Of a stretch of 64,000 bases of DNA, positions 50,881 to 62,289 are shown in pieces. Positions within the stretch are counted from its first letter, which is position 1; each line of letters starts with the position of its first letter. Below the pieces are notes generated by a model that did no database searches, had not been told where the DNA came from, and worked only from the letters and a program-made list of their open reading frames with translations. The position numbers and the translations under genes were made by a program. The stretch spans positions 290,891 through 354,890 of the forward strand of contig CAUYUJ010014561.1 in the NCBI GenBank assembly GCA_963575745.1. Direction: 5' to 3'. The stretch is from Prorocentrum cordatum (taxonomy: Eukaryota > Sar > Dinophyceae > Prorocentrales > Prorocentraceae).

Positions 50881-52090
50881 ATGTAAGAGGACGGCGATGA
50901 ACAAGTGCAAAAGGATGTTCAACAAGGTTACCGCTTTCGCGAAGCGGAGACGGCGGAAGAAACAACCGCGCAGCAACAACACGCGGGGACGGCAAAGCGG
51001 GGGAGGAGGGGAGGAGGGGAGGAGGAGGCCTGTTCCCCTGTCCCTGTGGTCTCGCTACCCAGAACCTGATCCACGCCTGTCCCTCGTTTCGTCTTTTCCG
51101 TCCTGCCTGCCCGCCCGCTCCCTGCCTGCGTGCCATCGTTCATCCCCCCATTGGGGAGGAGAGATGGGGAGAAAGAGGGCCTGTGGTTTCAGCCAGTCTG
51201 TCATTTTACAAGTGGGTCCGGGACCTGAGGGGTTGGAGTGGTCGGTGCAATTGAGTTCGAACCCGAGCTGGCCCTAGCCGACGAGGACGGCAACCCAGCA
51301 CGCGCCGAAGGCGCAGGGCGGCCTTGAGCTCCCTGTCGCAGTGACCAGGTGCGGCATGGGCGAAGGTTCTCGGGCTTGACGAGCTTGACGTTGTACGGCG
51401 GGGACAGCGACACGCCCACGCGCGGAGGAGGAAGGAGAGAACGAAGGCGATGGAGGGGGATGAAGAGGAGGGAGGATGATCCGGAGGACGACGATGACGG
51501 ATGTAAAGGACGGGGCATGGGGAGGAAGGGAAGATTGGTTCCTCTGGAGTCTTTTCTTGATCACGCTGTGATATGCAAGGGTGCAGGGGGGAGGATGAAA
51601 ATGAGGAAACGTGCTGTTTCCTTCTCCCTCCGTTGTCGCTGATCAGAAACTGATGCCCGCCTGCCTCCCGTCCCTCCTGCCCTGCCTGCCTGCCATCCTT
51701 CTTCCTCGCCTTCCACCGACAGGAGAAGGGGGGACGGGGGGGAGGACCAGGAGGAGGCAGGGGAGACAGATGAGGAGGAAAAGGAGGAGGGGGAGGAAAA
51801 GGAGGAGGAGGAGGACACGAATGAGGATCTTAGAAACGTCGAATCATGTGCCCCAGTCTGTGCACACCACTTGGCCTCTGGACTCGGCAGCGTGCCTGCC
51901 CCCCTCCCCCGCGAGCGGGTTTTGGGGAAGGCAGGGCCGCGAGGCCCGGCACGCTCCCGACAGGGCAGTTTTTCGGACCACTGCCCCGCCAGTTCGCTGG
52001 GCGGCCCTGCCCCTCTCCTGGCAAGAAGTCCGCCGACCCCCTGTGGGCCCCCAGAGGTGCGACATGCTGATGTTTCCCGTGCCAATGGCT
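50881..52090. other. No gene recognised; GGA tract at 51720-51830
   Basis: Mixed sequence with G-rich parts. Frames on both strands are short, and their composition follows the base bias. Confidence 0.4.
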
Positions 52091-52094
52091 CCCA

Positions 52095-52127
52095 ACTTCG
52101 CGCTTCGCGCTGCGCGAAGCGCGAAGT
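52095..52127. repeat. Perfect 15-bp stem, 3-base loop hairpin of CTTCGCG words
   Basis: ACTTCGCGCTTCGCG, loop CTG, then the exact complement. Further CTTCGCG and GCGAAG copies continue to about 52165. Such tight palindromes can be extruded or act as a transcript-end hairpin, but no gene ends nearby. Confidence 0.85.
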
Positions 52128-52539
52128 GCGAATAGCTTCGCGCACTTCGCGCCCTCGAGCGCGCCCTTGCTTACGCGGTCTCCAGAAATCCCGACCCTTT
52201 CCCGGAGACCGGTTTTTCATCCTCAACCGTTTCTTGATGGCCCCAGCGCACGGCAAGGGCCGGAGGAGACCGTAAACAAAGAGACACCTCCGTTATGTTT
52301 TTTGTTTTACGACGCGGTCATGTCTGGGCCTCCTGGAATTTGGAATAATTCCCTCCCCGCTAAGCCCCCCAAAGACCGCAAACTGCAAATTTGAGGGGGG
52401 AGGGCTGGCACGGCGGGACCCCCGGACGAACTCACCAGGGGGTGGTCCAGAGTCCCCCGGAACTCTTTTAAGGCTTCAGCGCTGCCCGAGAAGCCCCCAA
52501 GACAGTAGTCAACGTTGCTCCCTCAAATCCAAATGAGGC
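52128..52539. other. No gene seen
   Basis: Mixed spacer with no recognisable motif. Confidence 0.4.
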
Positions 52540-53070
52540 CTCCGCTTGATGCCAAGACGGTTCTCAACCCAAGCTGGCTCAAGATGGTCTCGATACCGTC
52601 CTGGAGGCTTCCAAGATTACCCAAACGAGCCCTCAAAGGACGGCAAGAAAGGCCCTAAGGAGCCAGGACCGTGGAAACCTGGTGGAATGCTGGCTTTCTG
52701 TCTTCACGGTATCGCATACTCTTCGGCCCTGAGGGCGTCGCACACGCTTCCCAGACGGCCCACGAGGCTCGGAAACCGCGCCACGCAGCTCCCAGGAGGC
52801 CTCCCGGGCGACCCACGACGGCCCCAGACGACGCAGGAGGCCCCCCGCCGAAGATGCAACCACAAAACAGGACCGACGAGAGACGCCCCACGAGCCGGCA
52901 TGTCGGGCCTTCCGCCCCAGGGGGGCCCCAAAACGCCCCCAAGAGGCCCCCGGGAAACGCCAAGAAGCCCCCAAGACGCCTTCCAGGAGGCCCCCAAAAA
53001 GCTCCAAGAGGCCTCGGAGAAGCACCAGGAGACCCCTGCAGGAGCCTCCGAACATGCCTCGGAAGCATCA
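52540..53070 (+). repeat. CCCAAGAGG dispersed minisatellite, block 4
   Basis: CCAAGACG, CCCCCAAGAGGCC and CCCAGACGGCCC variants, more degenerate than block 3. It starts after CAAGACGGTTCTCAACCC, which repeats the unit in altered form. Confidence 0.7.
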
Positions 53071-53460
53071 CCCAAGACACCCCAACGTGTATCTAGGTTG
53101 CCTCTGATCCACGGCCCACTGGTCGTACTACTTGTATCCGAACGTCTATTCAAGATGCCTGTGGCTCACGACTCAACCACGGTGGCGGGCTCGGCCGAAC
53201 GCCCTCGTCGCCCAACTCCTACGCCCCGGTGGCGTCAACCACCCGCTTGGCCAAGATCGCAAAGGCTCTCTTGGCCTCGCGCCCCCACCCGCCACCGCGG
53301 GCCTCCCTCCTGGAGTGTCTACAAAAGGCCTCAACTTACACCTAGCGCAGGCTCTCTGTAGCACCATTTGGCAGCTTGCCCTGAAGCTCCTGGGGGAAGA
53401 AGAGCCCTTGGAACACGTCGGAAATCCTAAGGACTCCCCTCCGCTGGCAGCAACAGGCGG
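53071..53460. other. No gene seen
   Basis: Mixed-composition spacer. No frame shows a recognisable domain. Confidence 0.4.
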
Positions 53461-53802
53461 GAACTGGGGGAGGCGAAGGCGCAGGAGGAGGAGGAGGAGA
53501 AGGAGGAGGAGGAGGGGGAGGAGGAGGAGGAGGAGGAGGACGAAGAGGAGGAGGAGGAACAAGAGGGGGCATGGGCGCTGGACACGGTGGTGGAGAAGGA
53601 GGCGAAAGAGGCGAGAGGGACGGGGAGATGGAGGGAGGAGGGCAGGAGGAGACAGGGAAGGACGGGGGAGGACCTCCACCCAAGCCCCGCGCGCAGGCCG
53701 CGGGCGGCGACAGGGCCTCGTGCGCTCGCGGGGGCCAGCCGCTTGGCGCGAACTGGCCTCGGCTTCCGCCGAGGTGGCGGCCGGAGGGCAAGGCCGTCAC
53801 CA

Positions 53803-53844
<42 letters not shown>

Positions 53845-54120
53845 TCACCACCATCACAATTGCAACCATCACCACCACCACCGTTGTCACCACCACCATC
53901 ATCATCATCATCATCACCACCACAAGCACAGCCACAACCGCAACCACCACCACCACAACCACCACCACCACCACCACCACCACCACCACCACCACCACCA
54001 CCACCACCACCACCACCACCACCACCGTCATCAGAATCACCATCCTCATCAACATCCTCATGGACATTCTCATCCTCATCCCCATCCCGATCCTCATCCT
54101 CACCTTCATCCTCATGCTCG
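53461..54120. repeat. GGA array, GTC array and (CAC)n array
   Basis: A purine array at 53470-53560, GTC repeats at 53800-53845 and CACCAC repeats at 53940-54025, followed by CATCCTCAT words. Poly-His, poly-Thr and poly-Asp frames are artefacts. Confidence 0.9.
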
Positions 54121-54429
54121 TCTCCATCAATCTGCCAACGTGCCCCCTGGCACGCTTGGGCGTGGAAGAAGGCCCAGGTGCTGTACGGCAGGGTGTCTGT
54201 CACCTTCGAAGGGCCCCCCAACACTCACGCGCGTGCAACGCCCTTTAGCCACCCTTTCCCCAACAAAAGGCACGATCACCGCAAAACAGATCAATGGGCC
54301 CGCGCTCCCGACGCCACGCTTCTGCTCACAGAACTCTGGTTGCGCGCCCCCTAGCTTCCAACGCGACCGAGGCAGGCCACCGAGGCTGCCAATAGGACAC
54401 ACTATGCCCCAAAGATGACTCAATCTGCC
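54121..54429. other. No gene seen
   Basis: Mixed sequence with short open frames and no recognised motif. Confidence 0.4.
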
Positions 54430-54780
54430 TCCAAGACGGTCCAAGCCACAGGAGGACCCCCAATAGGACCCGAAGGGGCCAGCGTCGCATGGGCTCCGAA
54501 GAGAACACATCGTTTCGAGTTTTCACCTTTTCTGGGCTTCCTTCAGCTCAAGACGGCCCTGGGAACCTCCAAGCTGGCCTCAAGGCTCCAAGCGGCCCAA
54601 CAGGACCCGTAGACTGGCCAGGACGGCCCAAAGAGACCCCACGCTGCCCAATCGGGCCCACAGAGGGGCCCACTGCGGCCTCAGAGGGCCCCTCGACGGC
54701 CCAAGACGCCCCCACGACGGCTCAGACAACTTTCCAGACGGGCAGCACAACACCCAAGACGGCCCCCAGAGCCCCAAGGT
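54430..54780 (+). repeat. CCCAAGAGG dispersed minisatellite, block 5
   Basis: GGCCCAAGACG, CCAAGACGGTCC and GGCCCAACAGGACCC variants over 350 bp. Confidence 0.65.
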
Positions 54781-55456
54781 GGTTCTCGGGGAGCAGTGCT
54801 GAAAACAGATCCAACCGACATCTCCTCCTCAACATCATCAGCACCATCATGCTCCACATCGAACTTGTCCATTACGAATGTCCTCCTCTTCCTCCTCCTC
54901 CTCATTGTATTTCTCCTCCTCCTCCTCCAACTCCTCCTCTCTATCCTCCCCCAATCCTTATCATCGTGTCCTTTATACTCTTGCTCCGCCGCAGAACGAC
55001 CCCACATGCCCCAAGATCAGCTCGAGGCGGCCAAGGGGTGACATGGCACGGCGTACGGACCTTTACTTTTGCCGCCGCTCGCTTCACATGTTGCGGCTTC
55101 GTGTCGCCCCTCGACGAGCTGCCTCCGAAAGAACTGGGCTGGCACGGTGGCGGGACCTGCGGCAGGCAGCTGGATAGGTTTTCTGGGAAGCCCCCCATAC
55201 CCGGGGAGGGTTTCGCGGTCTACGTGGCGATGGTGGTGATGATGCATCTGATGATGCTCACCATCACCATCGCCACCGCCATCAGCATCGCACTCATCAC
55301 CAGCATTTAACCATATGAATGGTGACGATAATGACCATAGTAATCATTAAGACCATCATGATCATCACAATCATCATCAACATCTACAGAGTCGCCATCA
55401 CCACCACGGCGCCAGCTTGATCCTTGCCTCCCCACTGCCAGCTACGGCTGCAAGGA

Positions 55457-55489
<33 letters not shown>

Positions 55490-55640
55490 TGCGGATGAAA
55501 CCTGAAGAAGAGAGGGGGCCAACTAGATCAGGTAGATCCATTCAGTATCCTGTAACACTGGCGTGCGAGAGACGAAGCCCTTCACACCTAGCAAGGCAAT
55601 GCCATGACATGTCGAAAATGCCCCCCAAACAGACGTCAAC
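54781..55640. repeat. Short CTCCTC, CAT and (GT)n microsatellites, no gene
   Basis: TCC words at 54870-54945, ATCACCATC words at 55240-55395 and a GT run at 55458-55489. The sequence between is unassigned. Confidence 0.6.
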
Positions 55641-56052
55641 GTGAACGCCCCGAGTCAACGTGAACGTCCCGAGTGTGTCGGCCCGATAGGCACTCCTCCT
55701 TCCGTTCCTCCTTTGCCCGACCCCAGAAGACAAAACACGACGCGATCGCCCCTCCTCTTCCTCCTCCTCCTCCTCCTGCCCTCCATTTCCTCCTTTCCCC
55801 TTCGCAGCTGCCGCCGCCGCCGCCATCGCCCGTCGCCCCTCCGTCATCCTCGCCGGCGTCGTCGTCGTCGCCGGCGTCGTGGCGATTGCCGTCGTCGGCG
55901 TCGTCGTCGCCGTCGCCGGCGTCGTCGTCGACGCCGCTGCCGCTGGCGGCGGCGGCGGCGGGGCGCCCTGGTGCTGCGCGTGGTGCTGCGCCGCTTGCGG
56001 CAGGGCGGCCCTCCAAGCAGGAGGCGGGGAATCGGCCAGCCACCCCTCACCG

Positions 56053-56089
<37 letters not shown>

Positions 56090-56450
56090 TTCCTTCCTAC
56101 GCGGTCTCCTCTTCGATCTCCTCCCCCTCCTCATGCTTCACCTCCCCCTCGTCGTCGTTGTCGTCAGCCTCATCGTCGTCGCCGCAGTCGTCGTCCTCGC
56201 CATCGGGGTCGTCATCGTCTTCGCCGCCGTCGTCATCGTCGTCGCCCTCGTCGCCCTCGTCGCTGCGTTCGTCTGCGTCCGTGTCGTCTTCACCATTCCC
56301 GTCGTCGTCATTCTCGTCGTCGTCCTCGCCGTCGTGGCCCTCGCCGTCGTCGTCCTCGCCGTCGCCGTTGTCTCGTCGAACTCGTCAGCGTTGCGGTCGT
56401 CTTCCACGCTCTTGTCGTCGTCGTCCCGGCGAACAGGAGGAGGTGAAGGA
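55641..56450 (+). repeat. GTC/GCC arrays
   Basis: Inexact duplicate words GTGAACGCCCCGAGTCAAC / GTGAACGTCCCGAGTGTG open the stretch. Then GTCGTC and GCCGTC repeats fill 55800-56440. Arg, Ser, Val and Asp repeat frames are artefacts. Confidence 0.85.
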
Positions 56451-57345
56451 GGATTTGCATGATGATGCGCCCGTCGGAGGCGGAGTGTCCCGAGTGCCAC
56501 AGTAACTCAAGAGCGAGTTCCTCATATTCTGTCTGAGGAAAAAACCTATGCTGCGCAAGAGCTCGCCTGCCAATTTCCAAATAATTTTGGGGTCTCGTGT
56601 CCCCATCGGATTAAATCGGGAGGTCATTTTTCGCATTGACCCAGTCGCAGTCTGGCTCGCTTGCCGGCTCTGGCTGTCCAGCAGGTCTGGGTGTCGCTGG
56701 TGTCGCTGCAAATTCAACAGCCAACACAGACATGAAAACAGGTGCAGCTTCAACCACTGCGTGCACGCTGCCTGCTCGACAGAGTGGTCCCCGCGTGACC
56801 AGAACTGCTGCATCGTCTCGCAAATCGGCTCGCAGCGAAGCTGGAGCATCCACGCGACGAGCTTGGACTGGCGTCGAAATAGCTCTCTGCGGCCTTGCAC
56901 GGGGGGCCCGGCACAGCCCTGGCTCTGATGAAGCGACCAGCAACGTCGCTGAGCTTCTTTCGCCACCTAGTGATGGGAGCGCAGCTGATGGTCAAGAACC
57001 TCTCGTTCTTCTAGAAGTTTGAGATCTGCGTGAGAGTGTCCGAGGGCCTAGGATCCTCACCAGCAGCAGGACAGCCCAACGAGACCCGAAAGTATCCTGG
57101 AAGATATGACTCTCGAAGGTGGCGTGGCTCGCTATGATCACCTCCCTGCTGTGCGGCTTCATGAAAAGGCGGTGCTCGTTCCAAAGACCTCTCCGAAGCC
57201 GCCATGGTGCAAGCAAGCTGCTTTGTCCACGATGGGCGCGAAGCTGGACAGATTGTCGCTCCAAGTGGAACAGATGAGCGAGGGCTGCCCAACATGAAAC
57301 CAACTGTGGCCCGGGATAAACGGTCCATGCACGCGGCGAAAACAC
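56451..57345 (-). CDS. Unresolved locus D, 3' segments (coding strand uncertain)
   Basis: A non-repetitive stretch with several competing frames. On the minus strand, 57345-57055 includes LWNEHRLFMKPHSREVIIAS and FESHIFQDTFGSRWAVLLL. It then reaches CTG/GTGAGG, a good donor, which supports a real exon. Further on, 56900-56470 reads TQWLKLHLFSCLCWLLNLQR and PMGTRDPKIIWKLAGELLRS, but another minus frame and one plus frame are also open. I recognise no domain. The neighbouring segments upstream on the same strand suggest one multi-exon gene. Confidence 0.3.
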
Positions 57346-57436
57346 CCTCGATGGTTAGTAAGCCAGGCAAACATACCCGCCGTGGCCTCCCCCCTTGGTA
57401 AGCACCCCGACCTTCTGATTTCATGCGTCGTCGTGC

Positions 57437-57676
57437 TCATGACCTCAGTCTGGATAGGGGGGCTCTGCGCAGGCGGATCGCAGCAGCAGCAAACTCTGGA
57501 GGAACGCCGTGCGCTATCAGGCTTCTGGAGACACAGCTGTACCGAATCTGGTCCTGGTGGGCCTTCATGTCCGACGTGGCCACTGCAGCCTCATTGAACC
57601 TATCCTTCCCGATCTCCAAGACCTGCGCCGCCGTGGTGAACAGGTCCTGCACCTGCCCGACTTTCCCGAGACCCAA
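57437..57676 (-). CDS. Unresolved locus D, middle exon-like segment
   Basis: After GGTGCAG, a plausible acceptor, the minus strand reads DLFTTAAQVLEIGKDRFNEA, AVATSDMKAHQDQIRYSCVS and HGVPPEFAAAAIRLRR to a TGA. The composition is protein-like and mostly helical (Ala, Glu, Gln). Just upstream another frame reads LKMPCLAAVLELYLGSL before a Ser run and GTGAGG. Joining the two as they stand is out of frame. No family is recognised. Confidence 0.4.
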   Translation of the reverse strand: MGLGKVGQVQDLFTTAAQVLEIGKDRFNEAAVATSDMKAHQDQIRYSCVSRSLIAHGVPPEFAAAAIRLRRAPLSRLRS

Positions 57677-57776
57677 AACGAGCCCTCACAAGGAGCTGGA
57701 GGAGGAGAGCGACCCCAGGTAAAGCTCCAGGACTGCGGCGAGACAGGGCATCTTGAGAGCCTCAAGCTGCCTATGC

Positions 57777-58300
57777 GATGACCCGTCTGATGAGCAGCGG
57801 GCGATGCCGCGACGGCAAAAAAAGGCCAGAAGATGGACCCAGGCACATCAAGGGCGACTCCAAACTGACCAAGCGACGCCCGCACAATCCGAACATGACG
57901 CGAATGCGATCTGAAAACGACCTGACGACAATGCCAAGATGCACCCGATGTCGTTCGCAAATCGACGCAATGGGCGGTCCCGCGACCTGCATATCGTGTG
58001 AAGTTGATCGCAAGATGGCCCAACATGGCCTCAAGAGGCCCTGACGAGGGGACCGCGGCGACAACACGGCGCGCGCATCGCCTGAAGATGGCATCAGACC
58101 GGCCCCACCACAGCAGGAGTCCGTGAACTTATGAGCCTCAGCTTGCGTCCAACCGATCTCAACACGGCGGGGTCCCCACAGGGCCTGGGGTTTTGGTTCA
58201 CCTTATTTCTAATGGGTGGGATATTGACCTGGCTAAACTGAAGTGATCTGATTCAGAGGGTCTAAGCTCGACGGGATCCCGCCCGACCCGAGAAGGAACA
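57777..58300. other. Intron-like spacer with degenerate CCAAGA words
   Basis: Words like CAAGATGGCCCAA and CTCAAGAGGCCC relate this to the CCCAAGAGG minisatellite. It separates the coding-like segments of locus D. Confidence 0.45.
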
Positions 58301-58308
58301 CTGCCTTG

Positions 58309-59223
58309 CTATGCTTCCACGAGGGCAAAGGGTTCGGAATGCGCATTGTCACTACGGCTGGCTTGCGCCGCCCTCGCAATATTTCTGCCGTCTTCCGCGC
58401 GGCGAGCAGCATCATACAATTCAAGGAACTTCCATGGGGCCGATGGGCGCTGGGGGATGTCTACCCTTGTGGCCTCTGGCCCCGCGATCTCCTTCTCCGT
58501 ATTCCCGATCGTGCAGGTCAGGACGACATCCCGCCAGAAGACGCCACTATTCAAAATCTCTTCCACGATGCCCTTGGCTCTTGTGACCCAGCCCGCCACG
58601 CGCAGCGCGGCCACGCAAGCTTCGTAGTCGTCAATCTTGTCTGGCGCCTTGGTTCGGTCAACTGCCACGTTAAGAACTTCAGGCTGCACCCGGAGACGCG
58701 GGACCTTCGTAACAGCACGCTGGCGGCTGGCGGACGGCAGCGCTCTCCTCGTCCCACTCCGCCAGGGGAACGCCCCATCTTTGGCGGAAGTCGGCCTCGA
58801 CCAGGGCGGCGCATACCGAAGAGTCGTACACGATGGAGCCTGTCTGTCTGAAGCATCTGGCGGCTGGGAAAGGCTTGCGATCCGCCCACACCTCTGCACC
58901 TGTGATCCACTTGGCGGCCGCGGCCAGCCAATCCATGGATACCCAGATGACCTTCAGAACCCTCAGGACGTCTTTGTCGATCTCGACGCGGCGAATTTCG
59001 TCGAGACACGTTCTCAATGTTCTTCTGATGGTCTTGACACAGAGGGGCTCGCGGCAAGCTGTGCGAACCCTGGAGGACCCACCCGTCCAGTGACCGACAC
59101 GATATCCAACACCATCTGCCCCCAATGGCCGAACGACTCTGAAACTTCCCCCGGCTCGGGGTAACGTACCTCGCAATACTGGGTTGTTTGCATGTCGCCG
59201 TGGCGTGCACGGTCAGAAAACAC
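58309..59223 (-). CDS. Unresolved locus D, 5' segments, frame-shifted
   Basis: Three minus-strand segments in different frames. 59223-59025 reads MFSDRARHGDMQTTQYCEV and EPGEVSESFGHWGQMVLDIV. 59060-58730 reads LDEIRRVEIDKDVLRVLKVI, VSMDWLAAAAKWITGAEVWA, FRQTGSIVYDSSVCAALVEA and RWGVPLAEWDEESAAV. 58730-58309 reads QPEVLNVAVDRTKAPDKIDD, YEACVAALRVAGWVTRAKGI, VEEILNSGVFWRDVVLTCTI and EKEIAGPEATRVDIP to a stop. Each is clearly protein-like, and they overlap at their ends rather than being separated by introns, so indels (pseudogene or assembly errors) are likely. No family is recognised. Confidence 0.45.
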
Positions 59224-60458
59224 ATGGTAAAGCTACGACGCAGCGCTGGCGACAGAACAAATGCATTGCGGCCGTCAACTCGGAAGTCTTCGGTTCCTTC
59301 TCCGAGCCTCGACGATCAAAGCATCGATGACAACAAGTGCGCGATCACCCGGGACTCCTTGCCACCGAATTAAGGGAGGAGGATGTAGAGGAGGGTGTAG
59401 TGAGGAGGGAAGGGAAGGGGGGGAGAAGAAGGAAAAGGGGAACGGGGCAGGGTATGAACGGGGATGAGTATGAGAAGGAAGCGGAGGAGGAAGAGGGCGA
59501 GAGTCAAGAGAACGAGGACGGCTCACAGGATCAACAGCATTGGCGCAACTGGACTCTGTGAGCGCAGGGCAGCCCAAACACTGGGCTGCCTTAGGCGTCG
59601 AGCCTGGGCCGCCCTCGGCTGAAAAACAGCCCCCCAAAAAGGGCGCCCCGTGCCGCGGGGGCCCCCAGCGGACCCCAGCAGCCCCCACTAAGAGGGCAGC
59701 CAGGGCCGACGAAACCCCAGGGCCGTGCGGGCCGCACTGGATGCGCCATGCGGCGCACCGCCCTGGGGGCCAGGGGCCCCACGCGACAACAGACGGGTCC
59801 CCGCCTCCCGCGCTCCTCGCGCTCTCGGCGCTGGCGAGGGGTACCTTCGCGCCGCGAATCGGGCGTGTGAGGCCCGCTGTGGCGCGCTGCACCCATCGCG
59901 CCCTCGGAACAGGCGATGGGCGCGTCGCAGGCCCGAGGGAGCGCGCACCAGCCCGCCCCACGAGGGGACCCCAGGGGGAGGAGGGACACCAAGTAGGACG
60001 AGCTCAGGGACCCCGAGCCAGAGGGCGCCTGGCAACGGGGGGCATCCCGAGCCCGCCCCACCGAATGCCCACCCCACCCTAGGGGAGGGACTCCCAGGAG
60101 GCATGGGCGCCCAAGCCCCCTCGCCGTCCTCCGCCAGTCCTGCGGTTGGTCGCCGGCTCTATTTGTACCCTGCCGATACAGGCGGCGCCGACCACTTTGG
60201 GTTCCCTGGCTATCCCGGCGTGCTCACCGGGCCCCCGGTTTACGCGGGGGGAAGAGAACGAGGAGGAGGGGAAGGGAAAGGAAGGGAAGATGAACAAGAT
60301 ATCGAGGACTGTGATGGGAGGAGGGCTTCAGGGTTCCCACCAGGGTTATTGGAGTCATCAGTAGGTCTTGGAATTGGGGGAAGGTGCGGGAGAACAACGA
60401 CGAGGCAGAGAACTAAGAGAAAGAAGATAATTAGGAGGGTGACCAGATCAAATTTGAG
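59224..60458. other. No gene recognised; purine-rich tract at 59370-59480
   Basis: GC-rich sequence with long open frames on both strands caused by base composition. No domain signature. Confidence 0.4.
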
Positions 60459-60513
60459 ATGCGCAGCAACCTGGTTTCGACAATTCATTGCGAAACCAGG
60501 TTGCTGCGCATCA
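60459..60513. repeat. Perfect 22-bp inverted repeat with 11-base loop
   Basis: 60459-60480 (GATGCGCAGCAACCTGGTTT then CG) is exactly complementary to 60492-60513, with loop ACAATTCATTG. The arms have no mismatch. The dimensions would fit a small foldback element or a short-hairpin precursor RNA. No flanking gene explains it. Confidence 0.9.
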
Positions 60514-61020
60514 ACACGGGCACTTTGAAGGGAAGCTGCGGGCAGGTTCAAGTCAACACACAAGGAAGCGATAGGCACGCGAGCGGCAAGCGACGGGCAA
60601 ATTAAATGCAAGCCACGTCGCTCGCCAAATACAGGCGAAACGTAAGTGAACCGCATGCTGAAAGCAATGCGAACACAACATGCTACGCACTCTTAAACAC
60701 AAGCTGACAGCGGTCGTAACTCAAGCGCGCGCTAAAAGCAAGCCGCTTGCAGGCTGGTGACAGGCCACGGAATTGAAAGCGCTACACGTTCGAACAACAC
60801 ATTTGTTAAACGCACTTGATGTGAGCTGGAGGTTACATGAGGGCCACATAGTATTATACGAGGCGGCCGAATCGTGCTTTGACAGTCACAAGGTCCAGTA
60901 AGGGCCCCGAGAGGCCCAACACGATGAAACAACTCAGTCACGATCTTTCCGAGACGCCGAATGTCTGGAGATGTCAGGGTTGTCTGAGACCCGACGTTGC
61001 GGAACAATTGCAGCACCGTC
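60514..61020. other. No gene; GCAAGC-type words
   Basis: CAAGCGAC, AAGCAATGCG, CAAGCCGCTTGC and similar short words recur over 60550-60790. No gene or RNA structure is assigned. Confidence 0.4.
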
Positions 61021-61160
61021 GAACATCATGGCCAGGGCCCCAGACCCAGTTCTTCTACGCCATTTCTCGAGCCGGATCCATCTGGTATGGCCCTGGGACC
61101 CGACTCCCGCCGAAAATGCTCGTTAAAATAATGGCGACGCCAGGATCTCAAGGCTCCTCC
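61021..61160. repeat. Dispersed repeat family E copy
   Basis: The words GAGCCGGATCCATCTGGTAT, GGCCC and CGACGCCAGGATCTCAAGGC parallel 32305-32380 on the same strand. Inverted, they match 17605-17690 and 28985-29065. Confidence 0.5.
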
Positions 61161-61189
61161 GACCCGAGCAGCGGACGCCGACCGCGGCG

Positions 61190-62025
61190 AGGACGAGGGC
61201 GAGGGGGGCGAGGAGGAATAGGAGGAGGAGGAGGAGGAGGAGGAGGAGGAGGAGGAGGAGGAGGAGGAGCAGGAGGAGGAGAGGAGGAGGAGGAGGAGGA
61301 ATCGAGGAGGAGGAGGAATCAGGAGGAGGAGACGAGGAGGAGGAGGAGGAGGACGAGGAGGAGGAGGATGAGGAGGAGGAGGAGGAGGAGGAGGAGCAGC
61401 AGCAGCAGGATGAGGAGGGGGACGAGGGCGATAATGGCGAGGGCGGGAAAGGCGCCTGGCGCCGCCCTGCGCGGCGGCGCCAACGGCGGCCCCGCGGGCC
61501 GCGCCGGCGGCGGGGGCCCAGCCGGCCAGCAGCCCCGCAGCCACCTCGGGCGGGCGGCAGCGCGGCTCCGCGGCCGCCTGCCTCCTCGCTCTCCTCCTCC
61601 TCCTCCTCCTCCTCCTCCTCCTCCTCCTCCTCCTCCCCCTCCTCCTCCTCCCCTCCTCCTCCTCCTCCTCCTCCTCCTCCTCCTCCTCCTCCTCCTCCTC
61701 CTCCTCCTCCTCCTCCTCCTACCTTCTCCTCCTCCTCCTCCTCCTCCTCCTCCTCCTCCTCCTACACCTCGTGACCTCCTCCTCTCCTACTCCTCGTACT
61801 CTTCGCCCTCGCACTCCTCCTCCTCCTCCTCGTCTCCTCCTCCGTCCTCCTCCTCCGCCTCCTCCTCCTCCTCATCATCATCCTCATCCTCCTCTCCTCC
61901 TCCTCCTCCTCCTCCTCCTCCTCCTCCTCCTCATCCCTCTCCTCATCCTCATCCTCATCCTCATCCTCATCCTCATCCTCATCTCTCATCCTCATCCTCA
62001 TCCTCATCCTCATCCTCATCCTCAG

Positions 62026-62107
<82 letters not shown>

Positions 62108-62111
62108 GTCG

Positions 62112-62147
<36 letters not shown>

Positions 62148-62285
62148 GCATCATCATCATCATCATCATCGGCATCATCATCATCACCCTCCTCGCCCTC
62201 TTCCTTTCCCTATGCCTCGTCCTCCTCGCCCTCGCACTCCTCGCCCTCCTCCTCCTCCTCCTCCTCAACCTCCTCTCCACCCTCC
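61190..62285 (+). repeat. GGA array, CTCCTC array, (CCTCAT)n and (CAT)n arrays
   Basis: A purine array (61205-61405) switches to pyrimidine arrays (61580-61760 and 61800-61930), then CCTCAT (61935-62020) and CATCATC (62020-62170). The 725-codon plus-strand frame across this region is an artefact. Confidence 0.95.
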
Positions 62286-62289
62286 TCGC

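Noticed and set aside
53132-54418. 428-codon frame with a His-rich middle
   Set aside because: The His run is the CAC array and the rest is compositional; no domain visible.
57777-58044. Plus-strand frame with CTRCRSQIDAM...CISC, resembling a zinc ribbon
   Set aside because: It lies in degenerate CCAAGA repeat sequence and opposes the coding-like minus-strand segments; two CxxC pairs alone are weak evidence.
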